Assembly: GCA_026692845.1 (NCBI GenBank)
Contig: JAPLNM010000105.1
Span: forward strand, 28,964 to 92,963
Length of the DNA: 64,000 nt
Direction of reading: 5' to 3'
From: Planctomycetota bacterium
GTDB lineage: Bacteria; Planctomycetota; Planctomycetia; Pirellulales; Pirellulaceae
Shown: in pieces, positions 16,917 to 25,843 of the stretch
How positions within the stretch are numbered: position 1 is the stretch's first letter
Layout: each line of letters begins with the position of its first letter
Position numbers and translations under genes: made by a program
The notes under the pieces: model-generated
The model's database searches: none
What the model was told of the DNA's origin: nothing
What the model saw: only the letters and a program-made list of their open reading frames with translations

Positions 16917-17155
16917 TGAACGGGATCTTTAGACGACGGCATCTGCCGCATTGGGATGTAGAGGGGCATCCGGTTTTTATCACCGCGTGTTTGGAAGGGA
17001 GTATTTATTCGGCTGGATTAACGCAAATACGCGAGTTGCGAGATGGTCAGTTTTTACTTGACGGGCTGGGCCACACGAGAAGAACTTCAGGAGCACGTCA
17101 AAAAGCTCTCCGACAAGGTAGTATAGGGATACTGAACGCCGAGGTAACGAATTAG
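16917..17155 (+). pseudogene. Remnant of a REP-associated tyrosine transposase (RAYT, Y1 family)
   Basis: The frame from ATG 16917 begins MNGIFRRRHLPHWDVEGHP then VFITACLEGSI, which I recognise as the N-terminal part of the planctomycete Y1/IS200-like RAYT proteins. A normal RAYT has some 180-250 residues with an HUH motif and a catalytic tyrosine; here similarity fades after about 45 residues (QIRELRDGQFLLDG) and the frame ends by 17155, so the catalytic region is lost. It is flanked by REP-like copies on the left side. Confidence 0.6.
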
Positions 17156-17229
17156 TCCATTTTGCGTGCCGCCAGCAATCACTGCGATCTGTTTTCGTAG
17201 CACCCTGTCTCATCCTATTCCTTGGCTCT

Positions 17230-17285
17230 GCCGTGTTGGCTGCTGACACGGCTAAGCCCCTGGAACCCAGGGACTGTCCCTGGGT
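17230..17285. terminator. Two hairpins at the 3' side of the hydrolase gene
   Basis: GCCGTGT/ACACGGC (17230-17252, 9-nt loop) and a perfect ACCCAGGGA-CTG-TCCCTGGGT hairpin (17265-17285). They lie 15-70 bases beyond the stop of the leftward hydrolase gene and could end its transcript, but there is no clean T-run, so they may instead be further REP-like hairpins. Confidence 0.4.
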
Positions 17286-17299
17286 ATTCAGATGACCGC

Positions 17300-18448
17300 T
17301 TAGAGGCGCTGGGAATAAAGGTAGGTCATCAAGGCGAGCGCGGTTGCCAGAAGAATGGATTTTAGGGGCAAAATGGAGACCGTTTCCATGAGCCAAGTCG
17401 GCTTGGGGGCTTGTTCTTCCCAGTTCGAAGGCTCGACGCGAGCCGACTCGAAAAGCGGCTTCCAGAACTCGCGAATGAAACGCTCCTGGAAGTAATCGCC
17501 ATGGGCCTTGTCATGAGCGCGGTCCTGGACATCCGAGCGACCAAAGCCATAGCGTCCGGTATCCCCATATCCCCAACTGAGCTTGCGCGCCCAAAACGGC
17601 CAGATGTCGCGCGTGCCGAAATCATTGATCACTTTGTTGTTGATTCGACCCGAAAGGTGTTCCCAAGGATAATCGTTTGGGATGATGCAACCGCACAGGA
17701 CCAAGCGATCCAGGACAAGGTCCTTGGTCTGAGCCAAAACCTTGGAAATCGTATAAGTACCGAAACTGTGGGCGATGACCGAGTAGTTGCCGACACGATA
17801 ACGGTTTTTTCCGATTTGGATTTGCTCGCGTGTGTAACGAATCGGCTCTTCTCGGGTCCAAACCGGCAGCCAAAAACGAAAGGCATCGAAGTAGCCATAT
17901 CGAATAGGGATCACGACCACGCCGTCGATTTCTTCCAAGACTCGTTTCACTAGGGACTGCCAACGGGCTCGATCTCGAATCCCATGGATCAGAAAGATCA
18001 CTTCGCGATAGGGTTTTGGATCTGAAGTCGACGTGCTGTCGACGGGAAAGGGAATCGACGCGGCGGGTTCGACCAGCAGAATCACAAGCTGGAAGACCGC
18101 TGGCATACCGTCGAGTTTATCCCAGGCCGCAGACAGAACCCAAGGAGAGAGATTCGCTTCGATAACCGTGGTTTGATCTGCTTTGACGCCAGAGCTTACG
18201 ATCTGGAACGGATAGCTTGGGCGCAGAGCATCGAGGACTTCATCGAGTTCCCCCTCGAATTCCAGTTGGCCTACGATTTCCAGGTGCGTTGTCGATGCGG
18301 TTGGAGTTTCATGGATTTCGAAGCGGATGTTATGGACACGTTTGTCTGCATCGAAGATGACCCTACGAAACTGGGTTTGCAAGGCGATGGCTGCTTGTTG
18401 CAGCAAGCCTTTTTTGATCGATGGGCTGTCGTTAAAGTCACTGGACAT
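17300..18448 (-). CDS. Alpha/beta hydrolase with C-terminal membrane anchor, N-terminal unknown domain
   Basis: 382 aa from ATG 18448 (an upstream in-frame start at 18490 would overlap the preceding gene by more). Residues about 1-150 match nothing I know. The hydrolase core starts with VIFLIHGIRDR, has the nucleophile elbow VIAHSFGTY (serine near residue 228), and possible acid and base in DFGTRD and AHGDYF. The end has a single hydrophobic helix (SILLATALALMTYLY), suggesting tail anchoring in the membrane. It overlaps the upstream gene's stop by 11 bases, so the two are translationally coupled. A lipase or esterase acting at the membrane is plausible; the substrate is unknown. Confidence 0.65.
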   Translation of the reverse strand: MSSDFNDSPSIKKGLLQQAAIALQTQFRRVIFDADKRVHNIRFEIHETPTASTTHLEIVGQLEFEGELDEVLDALRPSYPFQIVSSGVKADQTTVIEANLSPWVLSAAWDKLDGMPAVFQLVILLVEPAASIPFPVDSTSTSDPKPYREVIFLIHGIRDRARWQSLVKRVLEEIDGVVVIPIRYGYFDAFRFWLPVWTREEPIRYTREQIQIGKNRYRVGNYSVIAHSFGTYTISKVLAQTKDLVLDRLVLCGCIIPNDYPWEHLSGRINNKVINDFGTRDIWPFWARKLSWGYGDTGRYGFGRSDVQDRAHDKAHGDYFQERFIREFWKPLFESARVEPSNWEEQAPKPTWLMETVSILPLKSILLATALALMTYLYSQRL

Positions 18449-19532
18449 GGCGGGCTCTGAGCGTTTCGTTCTTGATGGATCCTTGGACAATGATGTTCGA
18501 GCGGCGAGGATCGAGGCTTACTGATTTGCCGATTTGTTCGGGTGGACAAGATATCCAAACCCCTTCGTTGGTTTCGAAGACACGGAACTTGAGTTTGGCC
18601 ACGAAGAGCTCGGAATCCAATTCGAACGCGCTTTCGCGGACCGTATCGGGGATCAGGTTCAGGAAGGAATCTTGATAAGCCGGATCGAGGTACTGCTGAG
18701 CGATTCGCGAGTAGGTCCAGTTCTTCTCGGGAGCCCTAGGCAGAGCGACCATGGCAGCAAAGAGCTGATCGCGCTGGGCCCCTGAGGAGGACTCGAAAGC
18801 GTCTTTGAGGTGACTGACAAGTTGGTAGGTTGAATTTTTCGAGTCCATCGCATAGATGGCGTTTAGAAAAAGTCGTAGCCAAAAGTCAGCCGCGCGCTCA
18901 TCGGTCTTGCGGGATTGGATATCGATGACTCTGCCGGTGCGGAAGCCTTGGGCGTTGTTCGGTCCTGAGAAGATCGCTGCTTTGCGCCACGTGGAGGATT
19001 TGCTAAAGACATCGTCAAGCAGCCACAACTGGTTTCCTTGCCGAGTCGTTTCGAGTCGAAAGACGTCGTCTTTGGGGAAAAGCCAAAGCGCGATCCGGCG
19101 GTGCTTGTTCAGTTCGTGGGCATCGATCACCAGCAGGGAGTGTTTCGAAGAGCGTTGATCCATCGCTAGGCTCAGTTTAGCGGCGATTTCCGAAGCGCAC
19201 CGGGCTGCTTGTTGGTCCGAACCATAGCAGATCTCCAGAAAGTGATCGCGGATTTCGTTTCGGAACGGCTCGGTCTGGAAATCGTCAGATCGAAGGTGAA
19301 CGATCGACTGGGTTTCGATTTTGGATGAAGGGATGAGCTTCTCGAAGAGTTCAAGCACATCGGGGTTAGTGCGGATAGGCCCACCTTGGGCTTCGGGAAC
19401 GTGACTAAGGGTCCTTTTTGGGGAAACTTGGAATGCGAAGAGTCGGTGCATGATGATAGAAAATCGCTGTGAAAACCTCAGTTCTTTAAGTGTGCTAGCA
19501 TCATACTGTTCTGGAATGACACGTTTGGTCAC
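18438..19532 (-). CDS. Uncharacterised protein, partner of the anchored hydrolase
   Basis: 364 aa, no signal peptide or membrane segment. Segments that stand out are SLLVIDAHELNKHRRIALWLFPKDDVF (about residues 130-157) and a C-terminal part ending SLDPRRSNIIVQGSIKNE. The overall order, a beta-rich N-terminal half then a helical part and a short terminal strand pair, loosely recalls the nucleoid-associated YejK/NA37 family, but this is too weak to assign. It is the first gene of a two-gene unit with the hydrolase. A sensor or regulator for that enzyme is possible, as in defence-type modules; that is inference only. Confidence 0.55.
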   Translation of the reverse strand: MTKRVIPEQYDASTLKELRFSQRFSIIMHRLFAFQVSPKRTLSHVPEAQGGPIRTNPDVLELFEKLIPSSKIETQSIVHLRSDDFQTEPFRNEIRDHFLEICYGSDQQAARCASEIAAKLSLAMDQRSSKHSLLVIDAHELNKHRRIALWLFPKDDVFRLETTRQGNQLWLLDDVFSKSSTWRKAAIFSGPNNAQGFRTGRVIDIQSRKTDERAADFWLRLFLNAIYAMDSKNSTYQLVSHLKDAFESSSGAQRDQLFAAMVALPRAPEKNWTYSRIAQQYLDPAYQDSFLNLIPDTVRESAFELDSELFVAKLKFRVFETNEGVWISCPPEQIGKSVSLDPRRSNIIVQGSIKNETLRARHVQ

Positions 19533-19635
19533 TGCTTGTGAAGAAAATCGCTAGCAATAGTTGATGTTGCGGGAAAGTACTCGGTTTTGGTACAGCTCAA
19601 TCGGTTAATAAGTTGCTCAAGCCTATGAGTCGAAA

Positions 19636-21306
19636 ATGCTTTCCCGTTGGTCGATCCGAAAGAAGCTGCAAATCGCGATGGTGGTCTTAGGACTGGTCAT
19701 TGCCGTCTTGGGCTATAGCTCTTTCCGAGGCGTTTACGCGTACAAAGAACTTGTCGCGACCCTGAGTTCTCGGGCAAGCGAGATCCCTTTGACGGCCGAA
19801 TTGACCCGAGCGATCGATGATTTGCGGGTCGATCAGGAGCCTACGCAGACCCGCGAGATCCTCACCTTCTCGATGCAGGAAACCGACCCTTCGAACAGTT
19901 ATGCCCGCAAGCCCTTTTCGGATCGGCTTCAGCAGGTTCGGGAGATTTTAGCAAGGTACAAATCGAGGCTTGAAAGTTCCCATACCGATGCGCTGTTTCT
20001 TGCCGACCGAAGCGAGGAATTGGAGACTGCCGAGAAGATCGGCGAGTTGATCAACGAGATCGCTTGGCGAAACGGACAAAAAGACCTGATGATCAATCGG
20101 GTGGCTCGTTTGCAGCAGGAGCAGGATCTGGACGAACTCGCAGAGCTAGCCCATCAATTGCCCAATTTGTTGACCCTGCGGATGATCAGTTTCCGCGATG
20201 AGGTGCGCACAAGGTATCGGACTTGGATCATCATGGCATGGAGCAGCGCGATTCTGGCTATAGGGATGCTCGTCGGTCTGTTCGTCTATGCCCGCTCGGC
20301 AGTGGTTCGACCTTTTAAGAATCTCTTGTATGGAGCGCGGCGGGTGGCGAATTGCGATTTCGCTTATCGGATCCACACCTCAAGCTCCGATGAGATCGCC
20401 GAGTTGGCCCATGCGATCAATCTCAGCGCACAGAGTTTTCTGGCGATTCAGAAAGACCTTAAAGAGCAAGTCCGACAAAGGTCCGAGGAAGTGATCCGAA
20501 ACGAACAACTCGCGAGCGTCGGCTTTCTGGCCGCTGGCGTGGCGCACGAAATCAACAATCCACTTGCCGCGATCGCTTGGAGCGCCGAGGCGCTCGAAGC
20601 CCGATTGCACCGAATCCTTCACCCGGTCATGGAAGAGACTCTAGAACCCTCGTCCAAACCGACCGAGAGCCTTGCCGGTGCCGATCTCGATACGCTTCGA
20701 ACTTACCTGCGCCGCATCCAAGACGAAGCGTTCCGATGCAAAGGCATTACCGAGCGCTTGCTGGACTTTTCTCGGCTAGGGACCATCCAACGCAAACAAC
20801 AGACGGACATGAATGCGATCGTCGAGGATGTCGTCGACATGGTCCGACATCTTGGGCCATACCGCTCGCAGAAAATCGAAGTCGAAGTCTCCGACACCCC
20901 CGCGATCGCTTGGGCGAGCCCTCAGGAAATGACCCAAGTGGTCTTGAACCTCGTAACCAATGCCCTTGAATCCCTCGATCCAGATTCGAGGTCCGGGGTC
21001 GTTCGAGTCAAAGTCCACCATCGGCCAGAACAAGACCAAGTCCACTTGGTGATCGAAGACAACGGGTGCGGGATGGACCAAGAGGTCCTGAAGCATTTGT
21101 TCGAACCGTTCTTTACCCGGCGACGCGATGGTCGAGGAACCGGTCTGGGTTTGCCGATCACCAACCGTATCATCACCGACCACGGCGGGAGGATCACCCC
21201 CCGCAGCGACGGGCCCGGACTGGGCTCTCGATTCGAAATCATCTTGCCCTCGAAACTCACCAACGACTCCCTTTATGACAACCAAAACCAACTCGCCGTC
21301 GCCTGA
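19636..21306 (+). CDS. Membrane sensor histidine kinase (NtrB/AtoS-like)
   Basis: 556 aa. Transmembrane helices at about 11-29 and 199-217 enclose a helical extracytoplasmic sensor region. A HAMP domain follows (about 218-270; PFKNLLYGARRVAN), then HisKA with GVAHEINNPLAA (phospho-acceptor H304), and HATPase_c with NLVTNALESLD, EDNGCGMD and GRGTGLGLPI. The stop overlaps the start of the sigma-54 activator gene by 32 bases, so this is a classic NtrB/NtrC-type pair. The stimulus is unknown. Confidence 0.92.
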   Translation: MLSRWSIRKKLQIAMVVLGLVIAVLGYSSFRGVYAYKELVATLSSRASEIPLTAELTRAIDDLRVDQEPTQTREILTFSMQETDPSNSYARKPFSDRLQQVREILARYKSRLESSHTDALFLADRSEELETAEKIGELINEIAWRNGQKDLMINRVARLQQEQDLDELAELAHQLPNLLTLRMISFRDEVRTRYRTWIIMAWSSAILAIGMLVGLFVYARSAVVRPFKNLLYGARRVANCDFAYRIHTSSSDEIAELAHAINLSAQSFLAIQKDLKEQVRQRSEEVIRNEQLASVGFLAAGVAHEINNPLAAIAWSAEALEARLHRILHPVMEETLEPSSKPTESLAGADLDTLRTYLRRIQDEAFRCKGITERLLDFSRLGTIQRKQQTDMNAIVEDVVDMVRHLGPYRSQKIEVEVSDTPAIAWASPQEMTQVVLNLVTNALESLDPDSRSGVVRVKVHHRPEQDQVHLVIEDNGCGMDQEVLKHLFEPFFTRRRDGRGTGLGLPITNRIITDHGGRITPRSDGPGLGSRFEIILPSKLTNDSLYDNQNQLAVA

Positions 21307-22702
21307 ATCCCTATCGATTCTGTTTGCCGACGACGAGAAAGAACTGCAAGAAATCGCCCGGATGGAACTGCCGTTCTACGGGCACCGAGTGACCGTCTGC
21401 CCCGACGGTTACACCGCCATCGCCGCGTTGGAAAAAGACCAATTCGACTGCTTGATCGTCGACCTGGATATGCCTGGGATGAACGGCATCCAGGTCATCG
21501 AGAGAGCGGCGGCTCTATCCCCGGCGACCGAGGCGATTGTTTTGACGGGAAAACGTTCGCTCGAAACGGCGATCGCCGCGCTGCGATTCGGTGTGATCGA
21601 TTACTTGAGCAAGCCCTGCCGTTTCTCCGAGCTCAACGAGCTATTAGCACGCGTCTCTCAGCGCAGGCGACTCAAGCAACGCACCGCCGAACTCGAACGC
21701 TTGGAACGCAGCCGAAGCTCACGCCCCACCCAGATCGTCGGTGACTCAAAATCGATGCAGGCGATCGCTAAACTCGTCTCCCGCGTCGCTCCAACCCATA
21801 GCACTGTCTTGATCCGCGGCGAAACCGGATGCGGCAAAGAGCTCGTGGCTCGCTCGGTGCACGAGAAAAGCCTGCGATGCGACAAGCCTTTTATCGCCAT
21901 CAACTGCGGAGCGCTCCCAGAACACCTCATCGAGAGCGAACTGTTCGGTCACATCAAAGGTGCGTTCACCGGTGCGGATCTGCACCGCCAAGGACTCTTC
22001 GAAGCTGCCAATGGAGGAACCATCTTCCTCGATGAGATCGGCGAACTACCACTGGCGATGCAAGCCAAATTGCTGCGCGTGCTCGAGAGCGGCGATCTGC
22101 GACGCGTCGGGGACAACCAAATCATCCATGTCGATACCCGCGTCGTGTGCGCCACCCACCGAGACCTCGAAGCGATGGTCCAAGCCGGCTCGTTTCGCGA
22201 AGACCTACTTTTCCGCATCAACGCCTTTGAAATCCATGTCCCACCCTTGCGACAACGAAGCGAGGATGTCATGGCGCTAGCCAGTTATCTGTACCTTCGG
22301 CACCATCCCGAGCAAGCATCGATCCAGGAAATATTTTCCCCAGAGACGATCGAACTGATCCTGCAACACCCATGGCCAGGTAACGTTCGAGAACTCGCCA
22401 ATGTGATCGAACACGCCACGATCCTATCGGAATATCCACCGATCCTCCCAGAGCATCTACCACGCCATCTTGTTGAACGAAAACTGCGCAGGGACATCAA
22501 GGACGCTTCGGCCGCCCCGGTCGCCCTAGCGATCCGCGAAGCACCCAAAAGCCTTAAGGAACTCGAAGTCCTCGCGGTTTTAGAAGCCGTGCAACGGCAC
22601 AATGGAAACAAGGCAGCGGCGGCCGACGAGCTCGGAATCAGCATCAAAACGCTCTACAACAAGCTCAATTCGGCCGAGGCCGGCTCGAAGAAAGCCGCTT
22701 AG
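21275..22702 (+). CDS. Sigma-54-dependent response regulator (NtrC family)
   Basis: 475 aa from ATG 21275; the frame is open further upstream inside the kinase gene but that part is not receiver-like. Receiver domain 1-125 with phospho-acceptor D63 (VDLDMPGMNG), AAA+ domain with Walker A GETGCGKE (about 182-189), the sigma-54 contact GAFTGA (about 229-234) and Walker B IFLDEIGELP, then a Fis-type HTH at the end (NKAAAADELGISIKTLYNKL). It activates transcription with RpoN. Targets are unknown; the spacer downstream holds only repeats. Confidence 0.95.
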   Translation: MTTKTNSPSPESLSILFADDEKELQEIARMELPFYGHRVTVCPDGYTAIAALEKDQFDCLIVDLDMPGMNGIQVIERAAALSPATEAIVLTGKRSLETAIAALRFGVIDYLSKPCRFSELNELLARVSQRRRLKQRTAELERLERSRSSRPTQIVGDSKSMQAIAKLVSRVAPTHSTVLIRGETGCGKELVARSVHEKSLRCDKPFIAINCGALPEHLIESELFGHIKGAFTGADLHRQGLFEAANGGTIFLDEIGELPLAMQAKLLRVLESGDLRRVGDNQIIHVDTRVVCATHRDLEAMVQAGSFREDLLFRINAFEIHVPPLRQRSEDVMALASYLYLRHHPEQASIQEIFSPETIELILQHPWPGNVRELANVIEHATILSEYPPILPEHLPRHLVERKLRRDIKDASAAPVALAIREAPKSLKELEVLAVLEAVQRHNGNKAAAADELGISIKTLYNKLNSAEAGSKKAA

Positions 22703-22804
22703 GAGCACCGCGCTTCAACATCGTGCCGCAGCCGACACGGCGATGGACTGGCCAGAGGGCAAATGGAACTGCAGCGCGACTTCCCACTGCACGCGGTTCC
22801 TCCC

Positions 22805-22912
22805 GTGGGATAGGCTTCCAGCCTGTCCTGTACTCCAGCTACTCAGTTCTAAGATGCTCATGGTTCGCGTTACTTCTTCGTTGAAGGCAGACAGGCTAGA
22901 AGCCTATCCCAC
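22805..22912. repeat. Head-to-head pair of REP-like repeats
   Basis: A full plus-strand copy at 22805-22827 and a minus-strand copy at 22890-22912 (one substitution in the loop region) face each other 62 bases apart, the arrangement of a BIME. They are the same GTGG-headed hairpin repeat as at 16.1 and 16.9 kb and sit just after the sigma-54 regulator gene. The rest of the 22703-23053 spacer has no gene. Confidence 0.82.
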
Positions 22913-23053
22913 GTGCACAGCAGAGTTGCTTGTTGGTTGCCGAGGATGATTTTGCCAAGGCGGCAGGCGTGGCGAAGGTAACGGAACGACAAGGAGGCAG
23001 CCGGTTGGCTGCCTCGTTATACTGAAAACCGATCGTATTCAAAAAGCAAAGAG

Positions 23054-23662
23054 TTACACCATGCACTTGCGTCTTGCGCGGTACGCCATGCCGAGCGCAC
23101 CGAGGCCAAAGATCGCCATCGAAGTCGGTTCGGGTACGGCAGCGCTACTGCCGACACTGTATTGACCAATCAATTGTGGCCCACCATCTAAATCATCAAT
23201 ACTATCAGCAAACGCATAAATGTCACCACTTGTTGGTGCCTGTAAAAATACAGCATATTGCTGGGCGGTAAGACTCCAAGTTGCACTTCCTTTGAATGCT
23301 TGAACACCACTCGTAAATGAGGCAGGGACTTGAGCGTCGTCCATATCGTAGATATTGAGCCCGGGGTCATTTGTTTTGCGGTGTATGCCTGGGAGTTCAT
23401 CAGACGTTGCGTTGAAATACACCAACGAAGCTCCTAAACCTGCATCAAGGTCAATTTCTGATCCTCCAGGAGCGAAAAAATCTTTGAGGTACACCCCCCT
23501 CCTATCGCTACCACTCACCGAGGCGAGCGACGAGCCCGTGGTTGCAGAGATCGTGACTTGATTTACGGTGCTCAGGTCTATCTGCAAAACAACCGCCGCC
23601 TGTGCGGCAGAAACCATTAAAACGCAAACTGAAAAGCAATGTCCAAGCAAACGGAAAAACAT
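23054..23662 (-). CDS. PEP-CTERM sorting-domain protein
   Basis: 202 aa with an N-terminal signal peptide (FFRLLGHCFSVCVLMVSAAQA) and a C-terminal VPEPTSM motif, hydrophobic helix and RARRK tail (about residues 177-200), the signature for exosortase/EpsH-dependent sorting. The middle, beta-rich and Gly/Ser/Asp-rich, has no recognised fold. Probably an exported surface or matrix protein. The exosortase itself is not in the window. Confidence 0.85.
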   Translation of the reverse strand: MFFRLLGHCFSVCVLMVSAAQAAVVLQIDLSTVNQVTISATTGSSLASVSGSDRRGVYLKDFFAPGGSEIDLDAGLGASLVYFNATSDELPGIHRKTNDPGLNIYDMDDAQVPASFTSGVQAFKGSATWSLTAQQYAVFLQAPTSGDIYAFADSIDDLDGGPQLIGQYSVGSSAAVPEPTSMAIFGLGALGMAYRARRKCMV

Positions 23663-24291
23663 TTGGATACCTCCAAAACAAGGCCATAAGGATTCGAAAC
23701 GCCTGAAATCGGCGATTTGGTGAGTAATTTACCCTCCCCCCCCCCTTGTCAACCAAAAAAAACGGAAATCCGTCAGAATCGTTAAGTCTTCATGGACAGT
23801 GGGTAGCTCGTTCAATCATGTTCGAGCAGCAGCCAACACGGCGATGGGCTGGAATGTTGGGATAGGGGATCTCGCGTAGAGATCCAGCTGTTTGGTTTTA
23901 GCCCGGAGGGCGACCCTTCTCGGCCGGTGTGCGTAAGCCACCGGACCCTGGCAACAACACAACCATTCTATATTCCTTAGATGCGCTAGCATCCATTTCA
24001 GATGCTTCGCATTTTACTTACTATCTCATTTAGCAAACACATGCTCACCCTCTAAAGTTACCACTCACCCCATGTTCAATCAAAAAGGTGCTTGGCAAAG
24101 CCCCCACGCTCGATGGTGGGTTGCGCGGCAAGGCAGCGAACGATTCGCGTTCCTTGGACGTAGCCACTTGTCGGACGTAGCCACCTGTCGCCAGACGGTG
24201 GAAGCTTTACTCGCGCCGCCCCACCGCTTGGCAGCGGATGACTGAGATTTTCAGCAGATAAATCGAATATTTGCTAAAAAAGAAAAAAGGG
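23663..24291. other. Intergenic region with REP-like GTAG hairpin and a poly-C tract
   Basis: About 630 bases between two PEP-CTERM genes. It holds a C10-type homopolymer (about 23736-23750) upstream of the first gene, a GGGATCTCGC/GAGATCC inverted pair (about 23867-23890), and near 24157-24201 one partial and one full copy of a GTAG-headed hairpin. No gene is convincing. Confidence 0.6.
24177..24201 (+). repeat. REP-like hairpin, second family (GTAG head)
   Basis: GTAG is followed by CCACCTGTC-GCCA-GACGGTGG, an 8-bp stem with one bulged T and a GCCA loop. A shorter related copy (GTAGCCACTTGTC) lies about 20 bases upstream. The design matches REP sequences but the hairpin sequence differs from the GTGG family elsewhere in the window. 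Confidence 0.6.
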
Positions 24292-25083
24292 TTACTTCTT
24301 CTTCCTCTTACGAAGCAACCCGCCCAATCCAAGCAGCATCCCAATCAGCATCGAACTAGGCTCGGGAACTGCGTTGGGTGTCCCGTACAACGAATCGATA
24401 TCAGATTGGTTTAAGGCGTGATTGTAGATTCGTATGTCATCTATCGCACCATCAAAAACGCCTGCGTTTGCGTGCGTTGAACCGCGAATGTTTCCTATTC
24501 GGAGTGGAGCACCGCCCATGTATGGTGTAATATTCAACACCGATGCAACGCCCTCAAGTACTCCATTTACATAAATTTTGAGCGACTGCCGATCGTAGAC
24601 CGACGCGACATGGTACCAGGCCCCATGAATTTTTGTATCTGAGGAAACACCATAGTCCTGACCGGTCGCGGAATCCTCCAGGCCTACCCCAAATCGATTA
24701 TTTGCGCCCCAGGATAATGCATAGTTGTCAGGGTCACCGGGACCGGCAAGTTTCCAGATAATTGGATTGTTGCGTCCATCCAAAGAAGGATTGCTTGGTC
24801 TGGCCCACGCGGACAACGAAAAAGGGCCACTCAATGATAAGAGACCTCCAGAGTTCTGAACTACTATTAAATCATCAATATTATCAAAGTTGTATGCGGA
24901 ATTCAAATTACCGAAACGATCAGCAATTAACGTCGCGCCTGTTACTGTACCGTGAAGACCATTTCCACTACCATCATTCGCGTTACCAGTAAAATCGTAA
25001 GACGCAACAACTGCTGCGAAACAGAGATTCGGAAGCAAATACAAAACCGAAAAAACGATTAAAAAACTCTTTCGAAAGCTCAT
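24292..25083 (-). CDS. LamG-domain PEP-CTERM protein
   Basis: 263 aa. Signal peptide (FLIVFSVLYLLPNLCFAAVV), then a concanavalin/LamG fold (about 40-225; FSLSAWARPSNPS, WYHVASVYDRQSLKIYVNG, IDDIRIYNHALNQSDI), and a C-terminal VPEPSSM motif, hydrophobic helix and RKRKKK tail for exosortase sorting. LamG domains of this kind bind carbohydrate or protein at the cell surface. The DNA is more AT-rich than most neighbours. Confidence 0.88.
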   Translation of the reverse strand: MSFRKSFLIVFSVLYLLPNLCFAAVVASYDFTGNANDGSGNGLHGTVTGATLIADRFGNLNSAYNFDNIDDLIVVQNSGGLLSLSGPFSLSAWARPSNPSLDGRNNPIIWKLAGPGDPDNYALSWGANNRFGVGLEDSATGQDYGVSSDTKIHGAWYHVASVYDRQSLKIYVNGVLEGVASVLNITPYMGGAPLRIGNIRGSTHANAGVFDGAIDDIRIYNHALNQSDIDSLYGTPNAVPEPSSMLIGMLLGLGGLLRKRKKK

Positions 25084-25843
25084 TGGAATACTCCAGATAC
25101 ATAAGTTGAAATTTTAAGAAATTTTAATACCGGCAATTGAAGACCCTTGCATCGATGACTACATGGGCCAGTCGTGATTGTTTTACATTTGAAGCTGCGT
25201 ACCAAAACGTGTGCCAGTGTTTAGCGGCATTTCGGTAAGCGGAAGGGACCCTAATTGACTTTTGCAAAGCGCACGGGTCTTAAACAGGTTGATTCAAGGT
25301 GCGTCCTTGTTTCGTTTCCAGCTCGCTCGAACATCCCCTTATAAGTTGGTGAAATCTTGATCATCGACTTCCTGCAATGACCAATGGAAAGCACTAGTTT
25401 GGCGATCAACTCGTCAGCAGCCAAGAATCTCCGAATTGATTTGCGCCGAGCCGGCGCAATCGCGAAAATTTTTTTTGACATGACGCGCATTTTCTATTTG
25501 ACGACGAGGTTCTATGGGAATGCGGCTTCTCGACCTTTTCTCGCTTTGAGCACAGATCGAAATCAGTCTTGTCCCAGGAATAAGAGGAAATCTCTAGCTT
25601 TGCTGACGGTCACCGTCGCTACCGTCGGTTACGGAGACATCATCCCGGTGACAACCTCAGGTCGAAGCATCACGAAGCCTTTTACCCCGGAGCGTTCGGG
25701 TGGCAACCGTTCCGCTTTTGGGCGATGGATCGATTACACTAAGCCTCGACGAACAGATGTTAGACAATCAGGCACGAGCGTCAGCATTGAAGTTTTCCAA
25801 ACAAGCCGCAGTCGACAGATCAAAGAGAGCCCAGGAATAGCGA
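25084..25843. other. Gene-poor region between the LamG protein and the esterase
   Basis: About 760 bases. Apart from the potassium-channel pore fragment near 25.6 kb, open frames on both strands here have no recognisable domain and no ribosome binding site. Likely decayed DNA. Confidence 0.5.
25594..25671 (+). pseudogene. Pore-region fragment of a potassium channel gene
   Basis: A plus-strand frame reads ALLTVTVATVGYGDIIPVTTSGR. TVGYGD is the K+ selectivity filter and the following DIIPVTTxGR matches the segment leading into the second pore helix of two-TM or six-TM channels. No membrane helices flank it in any frame: upstream is basic and charged, downstream is unrelated. I take it as a scrap of a lost channel gene. 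Confidence 0.55.

Noticed and set aside
25251..25490. 79-codon minus-strand frame after the LamG gene
   Set aside because: Low-complexity basic sequence without homology or ribosome binding site in a decayed region.
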